Of a stretch of DNA of 64,000 bases, positions 53,947-62,400 are shown one piece after another (position 1 is the first letter of the stretch; the number at the start of each line of letters is the position of its first letter). The notes below the pieces were generated by a model that saw nothing but the letters and a program-made list of their open reading frames with translations, was not told where the DNA came from and did not search any database. The stretch comes from Paenibacillus sp. 481 (lineage in GTDB: Bacteria > Bacillota > Bacilli > Paenibacillales > Paenibacillaceae): assembly GCF_021223605.1 (NCBI RefSeq), contig NZ_CP075175.1, forward strand, positions 4,233,501 through 4,297,500, in the 5' to 3' direction. The position numbers and the translations under genes are program-made.

Positions 53947-55678
53947 ATATTTATATAACATATCGGGCGGAAACGTGAGAAGCCTGTGGCCTGCTGCTCT
54001 TGCCGCCATTTTGGATGGCATCGCTAAGGTGATTCCGGCCGTATTGGTGGTCGATCTGTTCAATACGATGTATGTTTCCTTTGCAAATCCCGTTGTAGGC
54101 TTGGATATCGGAAGAATGTGGACGGTTAGCGTGATTTTACTGTTGTGGCTAGGCGTAGAGTATGCCGCCTACACTTCGCTGTACGACAAGACGTACAAAT
54201 CAGCCTATAGCTTGGCAGCATCCGGACGATTATCGCTAGCGGAGCATATTCGTCACCTGTCCCTCGGATTTTTTGGTAAACGCGATCCAGGGGATATTAC
54301 GAATTTGCTGCTTAGCGACTACGGGCAAGTGGAGCATACGATTTCACACAATCTTCCGCAACTGATTAGTGCGATCGTGTTGCCGATTATGGCGTTGTTC
54401 GGGCTGGCGGTTCTGGACTGGAGGATGGCGCTAGCCATGTTCGCGGCTATTCCGCTCGGTGCGCTGTTGTTGTGGCTGACCGATTCGATTCAGGCGCAGT
54501 TAAGCGAGCGGCATGTGAAAGCGAAAAATGAGGCGGCAAGCCGCTTGCAGGAATATTTATCTGGCATTCGTGAAATTAAGGCGCACAACATGGGTGGAAC
54601 ACGGTTTGAACGATTGCGGTTATCGTTCGATCAGCTGAAGAAAGCTTCCATTCGGCTTGAAGGCATGATTGGGCCGATGATTATGGGAGCTATGCTACTA
54701 ACTCGATCAGGGTTGACGTTGATGATTTTTACTGGAAGTTATTTGCTGGCTGGTGGAACCTTGTCACTGCCCATCTTTTTATTATTTTTACTCGTTGGCA
54801 CGAAAGTTTTTGAGCCTCTAACTACGGTGTTAATGAGTTATGGAGAACTGCGCTATTCCGCCTACAGCGCACAGCGCATCATGGATGTGCAGCAGGAACA
54901 GCCGATGGAAGGTGACAAAGATATTGTACCTTACGGAGCAATTGCTTTTGATCGGGTGTCCTTTGGCTATGATGACAAGGTGCCTGTATTGAAGAACTTG
55001 ACATTCTCCATTGCGCCTCGAACGATAACCGCATTGGTTGGCCCGTCAGGGAGTGGCAAGAGTACCGTTACTCGTCTACTTGCCCGCTTTTGGGAGGTGC
55101 AGCAGGGGCAGATCACGATTGGCGGCACGTCGATCAGACACATCAATCCGGAGAAGCTGCTTAAAGATATATCGATGGTGTTCCAAGATGTGTATTTGTT
55201 TCAAGACACGATTCGAAACAATATTCGAGTTGGCAAGATGGATGCCACGCAGGAAGAGATTGAGCAAGCCGCTCGGCGGGCTTGCTGCCATGAATTTATT
55301 TCTGCACTACCGCTAGGATATGATACCCCGATCGGTGAAGGGGGAGCCACGCTATCTGGCGGCGAGAAACAGCGGGTGTCGATTGCCCGCGCCTTGCTGA
55401 AGGACGCCTCTATTGTGTTACTGGATGAGGCGACCGCCTCTTTGGACCCAGAAAATGAGGCAGCTGTGCAGCAGGCAATCAATGAACTGGTCGCGCACAA
55501 AACCGTGATCCTGATTGCCCATCGGCTGAAAACAATCCAGAATGCGGACAACATTCTTGTGCTGGATCAAGGAGTGCTTGTCGAACAAGGAACGCATGAC
55601 ATTTTAATAAACAGGCAAGGCATTTATGCTAATCTATGGAACTTACAACAACGCTCAGAGGAGTGGAGATTAACGTAA
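53939..55678 (+). CDS. ABC half-transporter (YbtQ/IrtB-like), permease-ATPase fusion
   Basis: 579 residues, membrane domain (about 15-310) then Walker A GPSGSGKST (about 365), signature LSGGEKQR and Walker B VLLDEATASLD. It is the partner of the preceding gene. The exporter-like fold with Fur control and ECF neighbours suggests iron-chelate import, although export cannot be excluded from sequence. Its TAA overlaps the EcfT ATG (TAATG). Confidence 0.9.
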   Translation: MYKYLYNISGGNVRSLWPAALAAILDGIAKVIPAVLVVDLFNTMYVSFANPVVGLDIGRMWTVSVILLLWLGVEYAAYTSLYDKTYKSAYSLAASGRLSLAEHIRHLSLGFFGKRDPGDITNLLLSDYGQVEHTISHNLPQLISAIVLPIMALFGLAVLDWRMALAMFAAIPLGALLLWLTDSIQAQLSERHVKAKNEAASRLQEYLSGIREIKAHNMGGTRFERLRLSFDQLKKASIRLEGMIGPMIMGAMLLTRSGLTLMIFTGSYLLAGGTLSLPIFLLFLLVGTKVFEPLTTVLMSYGELRYSAYSAQRIMDVQQEQPMEGDKDIVPYGAIAFDRVSFGYDDKVPVLKNLTFSIAPRTITALVGPSGSGKSTVTRLLARFWEVQQGQITIGGTSIRHINPEKLLKDISMVFQDVYLFQDTIRNNIRVGKMDATQEEIEQAARRACCHEFISALPLGYDTPIGEGGATLSGGEKQRVSIARALLKDASIVLLDEATASLDPENEAAVQQAINELVAHKTVILIAHRLKTIQNADNILVLDQGVLVEQGTHDILINRQGIYANLWNLQQRSEEWRLT

Positions 55679-56373
55679 TGAAGCCCGTTGTATCATTTGA
55701 TCCACGCACCCAGTTGCTAATCGTCCTGATGTCCAGCTTGGCTGTTTTTTTGGTGGATATGAATAAATTACTTTGGATCATCGCTTTTATGACGGTTTAT
55801 CTACTGTTGCAAAGCATTTACAAAAGTACGTTACAGCTTCTGCTCTTGACAGGGTTGCTCTTTCTTCTGCAGAACTGGATTGCCCGCACAGATGTGGAAA
55901 TCATCAAAATGTTCGGGTTTGTAACGTATTTGGGGTTGCGGTTAATGCCCGTATTTATGGCATCGTTGTCTTTCGTTCGAGTGCCATCGGGCAAACTGAT
56001 GGCTGCACTGCAACAAATGAAACTGCCGATGGGCATGGTGATAGCGATTACGGTTAGTTCGCGCTATATGCCCGTTATGCGGCTTGAACACGAAGCGATT
56101 CAGACTTCAGCCAGTCTAAGAGGCGTTTCATATCGTTCCCCTAAAAATTGGCTACGCCCGCTACGTACATTTGAACATACGATCGTTCCTTTGCTGATGC
56201 GGAGTCTGAAAATTTCGGATCAACTTGCAGCATCAGCGACTACGAAAGGCATCGATTATCCTGGCAAAAAAACGAGTATTTATCAAATCTCCTTCAGATG
56301 GCAGGACTATATGTTACTGCTTGTGTACGTAGGGTGGCTCTTTGTGGTCTATCAACATGAGGTGATTCAATAA
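55678..56373 (+). CDS. ecfT: ECF transporter T component
   Basis: 231 residues from ATG 55678, overlapping the previous stop. CbiQ/EcfT family: five or so membrane segments, and the coupling-helix motifs with the conserved Ala-Arg-Gly pattern (ASLRGVSYR) and SATTKGIDY near the end. It links the S component to the ATPase. Overlaps the EcfA start (TAATG). Confidence 0.9.
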   Translation: MKPVVSFDPRTQLLIVLMSSLAVFLVDMNKLLWIIAFMTVYLLLQSIYKSTLQLLLLTGLLFLLQNWIARTDVEIIKMFGFVTYLGLRLMPVFMASLSFVRVPSGKLMAALQQMKLPMGMVIAITVSSRYMPVMRLEHEAIQTSASLRGVSYRSPKNWLRPLRTFEHTIVPLLMRSLKISDQLAASATTKGIDYPGKKTSIYQISFRWQDYMLLLVYVGWLFVVYQHEVIQ

Positions 56374-57911
56374 TGGAACCTAAACGAAGTATAGAGCCAG
56401 AACCAATCATAGAACCTAAACCGATCATTGAGCTGAAGGATGTGTCATTCAAGTACAATGAGTCGGCTGAACAATTGAAATATATAAACCTTACTATTAA
56501 CGAGGGGGAATGCGTGGTCATTACGGGGCCATCAGGTTGTGGCAAGACAACCCTCACGCGTCTCATCAATGGCCTTATCCCGAACTTTTATGAGGGAGAG
56601 CTGACAGGAACCGTTGTCTTACAAGGGAGAAATATAAAGGATATTGCAGCGTGGGATTTCGGGCGGATCGTAGGGAGTGTTTTTCAAGATTCGAGAAGCC
56701 AATTTTTCACCTCGGTCGTGCAAGATGAAATCGCATTCTGTGGCGAAAATTACGGGATGGATGCGGAGCAAATACGGAAGCGCGTAGAGGAGTTAGCGGA
56801 GGAAATGCAGTTGACTTCACTGCTACATAGCGGCGTTCATCAACTGTCCAGCGGGCAAAAGCAGAAGGTAGCAGTCGCATCTGCCCGCTTGGCGAACCCT
56901 GATATTTTGGTAATGGATGAGCCTTCAGCCAATCTGGATATGGTAGCAACCCGTGAACTGGCGGACATTTTGTCTGTACTGAAGGCGAGTCGGAAATCGA
57001 TCATCGTTGCCGACCATCGCCTCTACTATTTGCTGCCGCTCGCGGATCGAATTGTGTATATGAATCAAGGAGAGATCGCTGCCGAGTGGACTCCTGAAGA
57101 GCTGCTTTCCCTTAGTGAGGAGATGTTACATGACTATGGACTGAGATCGCCCGTGCTCAAAGTCCCCTCGCATGTTGTTGGTGACCCCGGCTGCATCCAG
57201 CCGGAACGAATTGCACTTCATGACGTGAGAATCGCGCCTAAAAAATTTAAGCGGGCTGTGCTGGATCGGGTAACTTTTTCACTTCGCAAAGGTGAAGTGG
57301 TGTGTATGACAGGACCGAATGGCGTAGGTAAAACGACGCTAGCCAGAACGTTATGCGGGTTATTGAAGGAGCAGAAAGGTTATATTTCGATTGATGAACA
57401 GCCTGTCAAAGCAAAGCAACGTCTCGGTAAACTGTGGTTCGTCATGCAGGACAGCGATTATCAGCTTTTTTCGGACAGCGTGCTGAATGAACTGTTATTG
57501 TCGCACGAGAAAGAGTCTGATGCAGCACGCCGAGCAGAACATTTGCTCAAACAATTAGATTTGTGGGCATTTCGCGATCAACATCCTGCCTCTTTGTCCG
57601 GTGGGCAGAAGCAGCGTTTGACGTTTGCCGTCGGTTTAATGAGCCGTCCCGATATTTTAATTTTGGATGAGCCTACTTCCGGACTAGATGGAAAAAACAT
57701 GCGACGAGTTGTAAATCTCATTAGGGAAATTGCAGCAACAGGCGTAACCGTGATCGTCATTACGCACGATTATGAGCTGGTGTACGGCGCGTGTGAGCGG
57801 TTGCTATTCTTCCAAGAGAACACACTGAAACTGGAAATGAAGCTTACAGAAAAAGATGCTCCTACTGTCATTCAATTGATGGATACGTTGCGGGCTGTCC
57901 CTGCAGGATGA
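56373..57911 (+). CDS. ecfA: Double-domain ECF ATPase (EcfA1-A2 type)
   Basis: 512 residues with two ABC ATPase domains in one chain: domain 1 Walker A GPSGCGKTT (about 52), signature LSSGQKQK, Walker B ILVMDEPSANLD; domain 2 Walker A GPNGVGKTT (about 315), signature LSGGQKQR, Walker B ILILDEPTSGLD. A repeated N-terminal EPxIxPEP stretch (PEPIIEPKPIIE) precedes domain 1. Together with EcfT it powers the ECF module of the operon. Confidence 0.93.
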   Translation: MEPKRSIEPEPIIEPKPIIELKDVSFKYNESAEQLKYINLTINEGECVVITGPSGCGKTTLTRLINGLIPNFYEGELTGTVVLQGRNIKDIAAWDFGRIVGSVFQDSRSQFFTSVVQDEIAFCGENYGMDAEQIRKRVEELAEEMQLTSLLHSGVHQLSSGQKQKVAVASARLANPDILVMDEPSANLDMVATRELADILSVLKASRKSIIVADHRLYYLLPLADRIVYMNQGEIAAEWTPEELLSLSEEMLHDYGLRSPVLKVPSHVVGDPGCIQPERIALHDVRIAPKKFKRAVLDRVTFSLRKGEVVCMTGPNGVGKTTLARTLCGLLKEQKGYISIDEQPVKAKQRLGKLWFVMQDSDYQLFSDSVLNELLLSHEKESDAARRAEHLLKQLDLWAFRDQHPASLSGGQKQRLTFAVGLMSRPDILILDEPTSGLDGKNMRRVVNLIREIAATGVTVIVITHDYELVYGACERLLFFQENTLKLEMKLTEKDAPTVIQLMDTLRAVPAG

Positions 57912-57912
57912 A

Positions 57913-58110
57913 GTGACATCGTATAATCGTATATTTCAAAATAGAAGCGGACTCCCTTTTTCGGCAGGGGATGTCGGCTTCTATTTGCGTGATTCCGTAA
58001 TCAAAGTGGAGATGGCAGCATTCAACACGGACTTCAGGGGCAGCAGACGATTGATCGAATGGATCAAAAGGTTAGTTGACAGTTCGGGCGGAAAAAAGTA
58101 TTATCATTAA
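57913..58110 (+). other. Doubtful 65-codon frame with an inverted repeat
   Basis: A GTG-initiated frame begins 1 nt after ecfA. Its first half is a long inverted repeat (AAATAGAAGC / GCTTCTATTT at 57939-57948 and 57977-57986, plus inner GACTCCC/GGGGA pairing). The second half (NTDFRGSRRLIEWIKRLVDS) looks protein-like. No ribosome site or family is evident. The hairpin may instead stabilise or end the operon transcript; it lacks a T-run. Confidence 0.25.
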
Positions 58111-58167
58111 TAAATCGTAATATTTACGAATAAAAAAGAAGTATCGTTTGCGCGAAGTAAACGAGAG

Positions 58168-58998
58168 ATGAAAGGAAAGCGTGATAACCCAATGAGTAAA
58201 CACAACGCAAATGTGCGACTTCCCCGCGCTAAAGGAATAGATATGGCGACCGTATATACGCCTAAAGAATGTGCAGTAAAAGTGAAACACTTTCTGCTTC
58301 CAGAGCGCAACCATAACATTGTGGCAGAATTTCTAGCCATATTAGGCATGAGAGAAGTGTTTGAGGAGCATGGCGTTCCGATCCCTAACAAAGTGGTCAT
58401 GTATGGTCCACCGGGAACGGGTAAGACATTAACTGCTTTTTATATGGCTAAGATGCTAGACCTTCCGCTTATTCTCGTACGTTTGGATGCTATTATCCAT
58501 AGCCATCTAGGTGAAACGGGGAGCAATATTCGTAAAATTTTTGATTACGCTCGATCCTATCCTTGTGTGTTATTTCTTGATGAGTTTGATGCCCTTGCAA
58601 GGACGAGAGAAAGCAACGATGAAGTCAAGGAGATGGCGCGCGCCGTAAACACATTGCTGCAATGTCTGGATGACTTTGGTGATAAGAGTATTTTTATGGC
58701 TGCTACCAATTTGGAAAAAGAGCTGGATAGGGCGATTTGGCGCCGATTTGATACGAAAATGACTTACGAATTACCGGATGACCAGAGTCGACAACTGTAT
58801 ATGGAACGGCTTATCGGCCCTTTTGCAAGAGAAGAAGGAATATTGGCAGATGCATGTGAGCAACTTGCTGGATGCAGCTTTGCGGATATCGAACAAATCA
58901 TGCTTAAAGCGAAGCGGAAGGCGATAATCGAACATAAACCACTTCATAAAAAGCATGTGTCGGCTTCGTATCAGGAGTACCAACCTGCTGTCATGTAG
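58168..58998 (+). CDS. AAA-family ATPase (276 aa)
   Basis: A single AAA domain: Walker A GPPGTGKTLTAF (about 80), HSHLGETGSNIRKIF, Walker B VLFLDEFDALA, sensor-1 FMAATNLEKELD, arginine finger region WRRFD, and a C-terminal helical lid (GCSFADIEQIMLKAKRKA). It resembles FtsH-like/spastin-type chaperone ATPases that partner with a subtilase in some bacterial operons, but no partner lies here. The start is uncertain: ATG 58168 (GAGAG) or ATG 58192. Confidence 0.85.
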   Translation: MKGKRDNPMSKHNANVRLPRAKGIDMATVYTPKECAVKVKHFLLPERNHNIVAEFLAILGMREVFEEHGVPIPNKVVMYGPPGTGKTLTAFYMAKMLDLPLILVRLDAIIHSHLGETGSNIRKIFDYARSYPCVLFLDEFDALARTRESNDEVKEMARAVNTLLQCLDDFGDKSIFMAATNLEKELDRAIWRRFDTKMTYELPDDQSRQLYMERLIGPFAREEGILADACEQLAGCSFADIEQIMLKAKRKAIIEHKPLHKKHVSASYQEYQPAVM

Positions 58999-59005
58999 AA
59001 CACCG

Positions 59006-59034
59006 TCTGCAATCGTGTATTGCAGATTTTTTTT
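59006..59034 (+). terminator. Terminator hairpin, second copy of the duplicated element
   Basis: TCTGCAAT / ATTGCAGA stem plus eight T, matching the hairpin at 50721 in stem and loop except one base. Confidence 0.8.
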
Positions 59035-59071
59035 ATACTTACATGTTAAGAGAGCGTAATGGGGAGTTACG

Positions 59072-59176
59072 TTTTTCAATCGGTATGATGTAAACGTTCA
59101 TGTTGGACAGGTTCATAATATGAATAGCAAGGATGGGGAATTTAAGTTTATGCTAGAACATAAGTTAGGCACCTAA
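59072..59176 (+). pseudogene. 3' remnant of a paralogue of the 50.8-kb gene
   Basis: The frame FFNRYDVNVHVGQVHNMNSK...FKFMLEHKLGT matches the last 35 residues of the 128-aa protein at 50823-51209 (KRFDIKVYVGQVHYVNSEDG...FKFVIEQEFGE). Nucleotide identity continues about 18 nt past the stop (CATAxGTAGCTCGxTTGTA). The 5' part is deleted between this stretch and the duplicated terminator hairpin. Confidence 0.85.
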
Positions 59177-59220
59177 CATAAGTAGCTCGGTTGTACATTC
59201 ATTCATAAGAGGAGCTGTTA

Positions 59221-59353
59221 GTGACGGATATGACCATGCAAGAGCAGTTAAAGATCAATAAGCAGAGCTGGGATGAGTCAGCGGAACGATTTTGATATTG
59301 CGTATTCGATTTTCGCGCGGGGTTGGACGTTGGATTTGTATCAAACTCTGTGA
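59221..59353 (+). pseudogene. Remnant of a class I SAM-dependent methyltransferase
   Basis: GTG after GAGGAG opens MTDMTMQEQLKINKQSWDES, a typical N-terminus of small-molecule methyltransferases, then stops at 59293-59295. In the +1 frame the sequence continues FDIAYSIFARGWTLDLYQTL and stops at 59351, matching the FDxVYSIxGxGWTxDL region found about 80-100 residues later in intact enzymes. A large internal deletion plus a frameshift has destroyed the gene. About 120 nt of AT-rich sequence, the likely promoter region, separates it from the NRPS. Confidence 0.7.
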
Positions 59354-59476
59354 AAAAAGGAGCGAAATGAAATTTTGTTCATGAAAATTTTTCTATATTT
59401 TCTTGTATCATAATTCAAATATTTGCGATATTATAGTGATATTAATCATTGCTTCTAACAAATATATGGCTTGGTG

Positions 59477-62400
59477 GTGACGGTTATACTTCGAAAAAAT
59501 AGTAATATGCTACACGATACACCATTTGATTACCGAGATTTAGAAACGTATTTAAGGCAACAACATCATTCGATATTGAACAATATTGCAGTCGAAGTTC
59601 AAACAGAAAGCATACCGATCTCGTCGATTCATTTAACAGATATTTTCCCTCATAAGAGGAAAAGCAACAGCAGTGCTAGAAAGCAGACTCCTGTATCGAC
59701 ATCGTCGTCCAGCACGGAAGAAACGAGCACGACATCGCCGGCTTTCTGCTCGAAAGAAGTTCTTTTGATAGACGAGCATGAGCCAAGAACGCTGCAAGAT
59801 ATACTACGGCGAGCAGCTTTAAGTGCCCCTACTAGCGAAATGATTTTTTTCAACTCAGAAGGCACCGAGGAACGCGTCTCTTATGCAGATGCATGGGAAG
59901 AGGCCGAACGAATATTAGGCGGACTTCAAGCAAGAGGGCTTCAACCACAAGATTTTGTTATTTTTCAATTTTCAACTAATCGTTCCTTCATTACTGCGCT
60001 ATGGGCATGCATACTAGGTGGATTTTTACCTGCTCCATTGGGAGTTGCACCCGATTATAGGGAACACAGTGCTGCTGTTACTAAGTTATATGGCGTGTGG
60101 GAACTGCTAGAACACGCTGTCATCCTTACGAATTCATCGTTATACCCGTCATTATTACAGCTTTCAGAGCTTTGGGAGACAGAAGAGCTGCAAATCATCG
60201 ATATGGATTCGCTATTACACGGCGAAGCCACTTGCCAAACCCACATCCCTTCCGAAGACGAACTTGCACTTAATCTATTAACTTCTGGCAGTACTGGCAT
60301 TCCAAAATGTGTACAGCATACACATCAGAGCATTTTGCATATGATTCGATCTTCGTCTACTGCTCTCCAATTAGGAACAGACGATGTATGGTTGAACTGG
60401 ATGCCGCTCGATCATGTTGGCGGACTTATCATGTCACACCTTCAAAGTACATATGTTACTTGCAGCCAAGTTCACCCGCAAATTGAACAATTCATCGCAG
60501 ACCCACTACAATGGCTTCATTGGATCGACACCTATTGCGTAACATCTACATGGGCTCCGAATTTTGCATTTACACTCATTAACAGCTTAGAGGACGACAT
60601 CCAACAACATCATTGGAATTTAGCTTCAATACGTCACATTATTAATGGTGCCGAAGCAATCGTCCCTCAGACCACACAAAAGTTTTTAACCATATTACAA
60701 CCATTCGGTTTGCCAGAAGATGCGATTACAGCAGCTTTTGGAATGTCGGAACTTTCCTCTGTTATTGCATATTCCAAACACATCATACGAGGGAAAGAGA
60801 TGAGCGGTGTACACGTTGTGACACAGAAATCTCTTACAGGAACGTTGCAGTTTACTGATCCAACCGCTGAAGATGCCGTTTTTTTCACCGAAATTGGTGG
60901 CCCATTGCACGGGGTATCTATTCGAATTGTTGACTCTAACCATCAATTGCTGCCTGAAAATACGATTGGTCGTCTTCAAATTAATACGAAGCAGCTCATG
61001 CGAGGATATTATAAAAATCCAGAAGCTAACGCAGAAGTGTTTGTAGGAGAAGGCTGGTTCGAAACAGGGGACTTGGCTTTCCTACATAAAGGGCGACTTA
61101 CGATTACAGGACGCAACAAAGATGTCATTATTATTAACGGGAACAACTATCATAATTATGAGATAGAGTCTTGTGTAGAAGAGCTTTCGGGGATACGTGT
61201 AACGTTTACGGCAGCCTGTGGCATTTCAGATGGAGGCACGGGCCAAGAGAGTCTCGCCATATTTTTTGTGCCAGTAGATGACGATGTTCCATTTGTAATG
61301 GATATGATCAATCAAATTCGCGAGCATGTGACACGAAAATTTGGGATATACCCTGAATATGTGATTCCATTGAATCAACAGCAGTTCCCTAAGACAAACT
61401 CAGGGAAAATCCAGAGAATCCAGCTAAGTAAAAATTGGATGGACGGTCAATATAGCGAAATTCAGAAGCAGATTGATCTGTACTTTGCAAATGAGAATAC
61501 GCTGCCCAACTGGTTCTACCAGCCGGTTTGGATTGAAAGTGATATCGATAACACAATGCCGCAATCCCCTGTAAACGAAGACATGCACGTAGTTTTTGTG
61601 GACCAGGAGGGGTTATGGGAGCAATTTAAAGGAAATGCCATCTATGTTGAGATAGGTGACCATTTTGAGCAAATAACCCAGAATCGCTACCGGATAAATC
61701 CAAGCTTGCCAATGGACTATGTACTATTACTGCAAGCTTTGGAAAATGAAGGCGTTCAACGTTTGCATATTTATCATCTTTGGAACTATAGCGTATATGA
61801 TGGGGAACTAGCTACACTCGCACATTTGAGGAATGCTCAGGTGATAGGTAGCCATAGTTTGCTGCTTTTAGTGAAAGCGCTGCAAGAACGAGTGCTAGTT
61901 GAGTTATCGATAACAATTGTAACGACAAATGCGCTTGTTACTTCTAAGTCGGACCATGTTGCCTATGAAAAAGCAACGATAATTGGACTACTAAAGACGG
62001 TATCTCAAGAAATGCCGCTCATTAATTGCAGGCTTGTTGATTTTGATATAACTTGCCCAGTTACCCACGGTCGTATATTGGCACAGGAAGCCCTGCATCT
62101 AGAACAAGGCTCGATTGAGACGCTTGTTGCGTATCGTGGTCAAAAACGTCTCGTAGAACGAATTGAAAAAATGATGATTACTGACAACGTTAAACAGGAA
62201 ATTCCATTCAAGCAAAAAGGTAATTATCTTATCACAGGCTTAGGTGGAATAAGTCAGCTGGTAGCTAGCTACTTACTGGAGAACTTTGAAGCTCGTCTTG
62301 TCATTCTTGGTAGAACGGAGCTTGCAAATTGGTCCAGAGAGATAAAAAAACAGTATGAAGCTTTGTGTGAGCTTGCTAAGAAAAATGGTGGCTCGATTGA

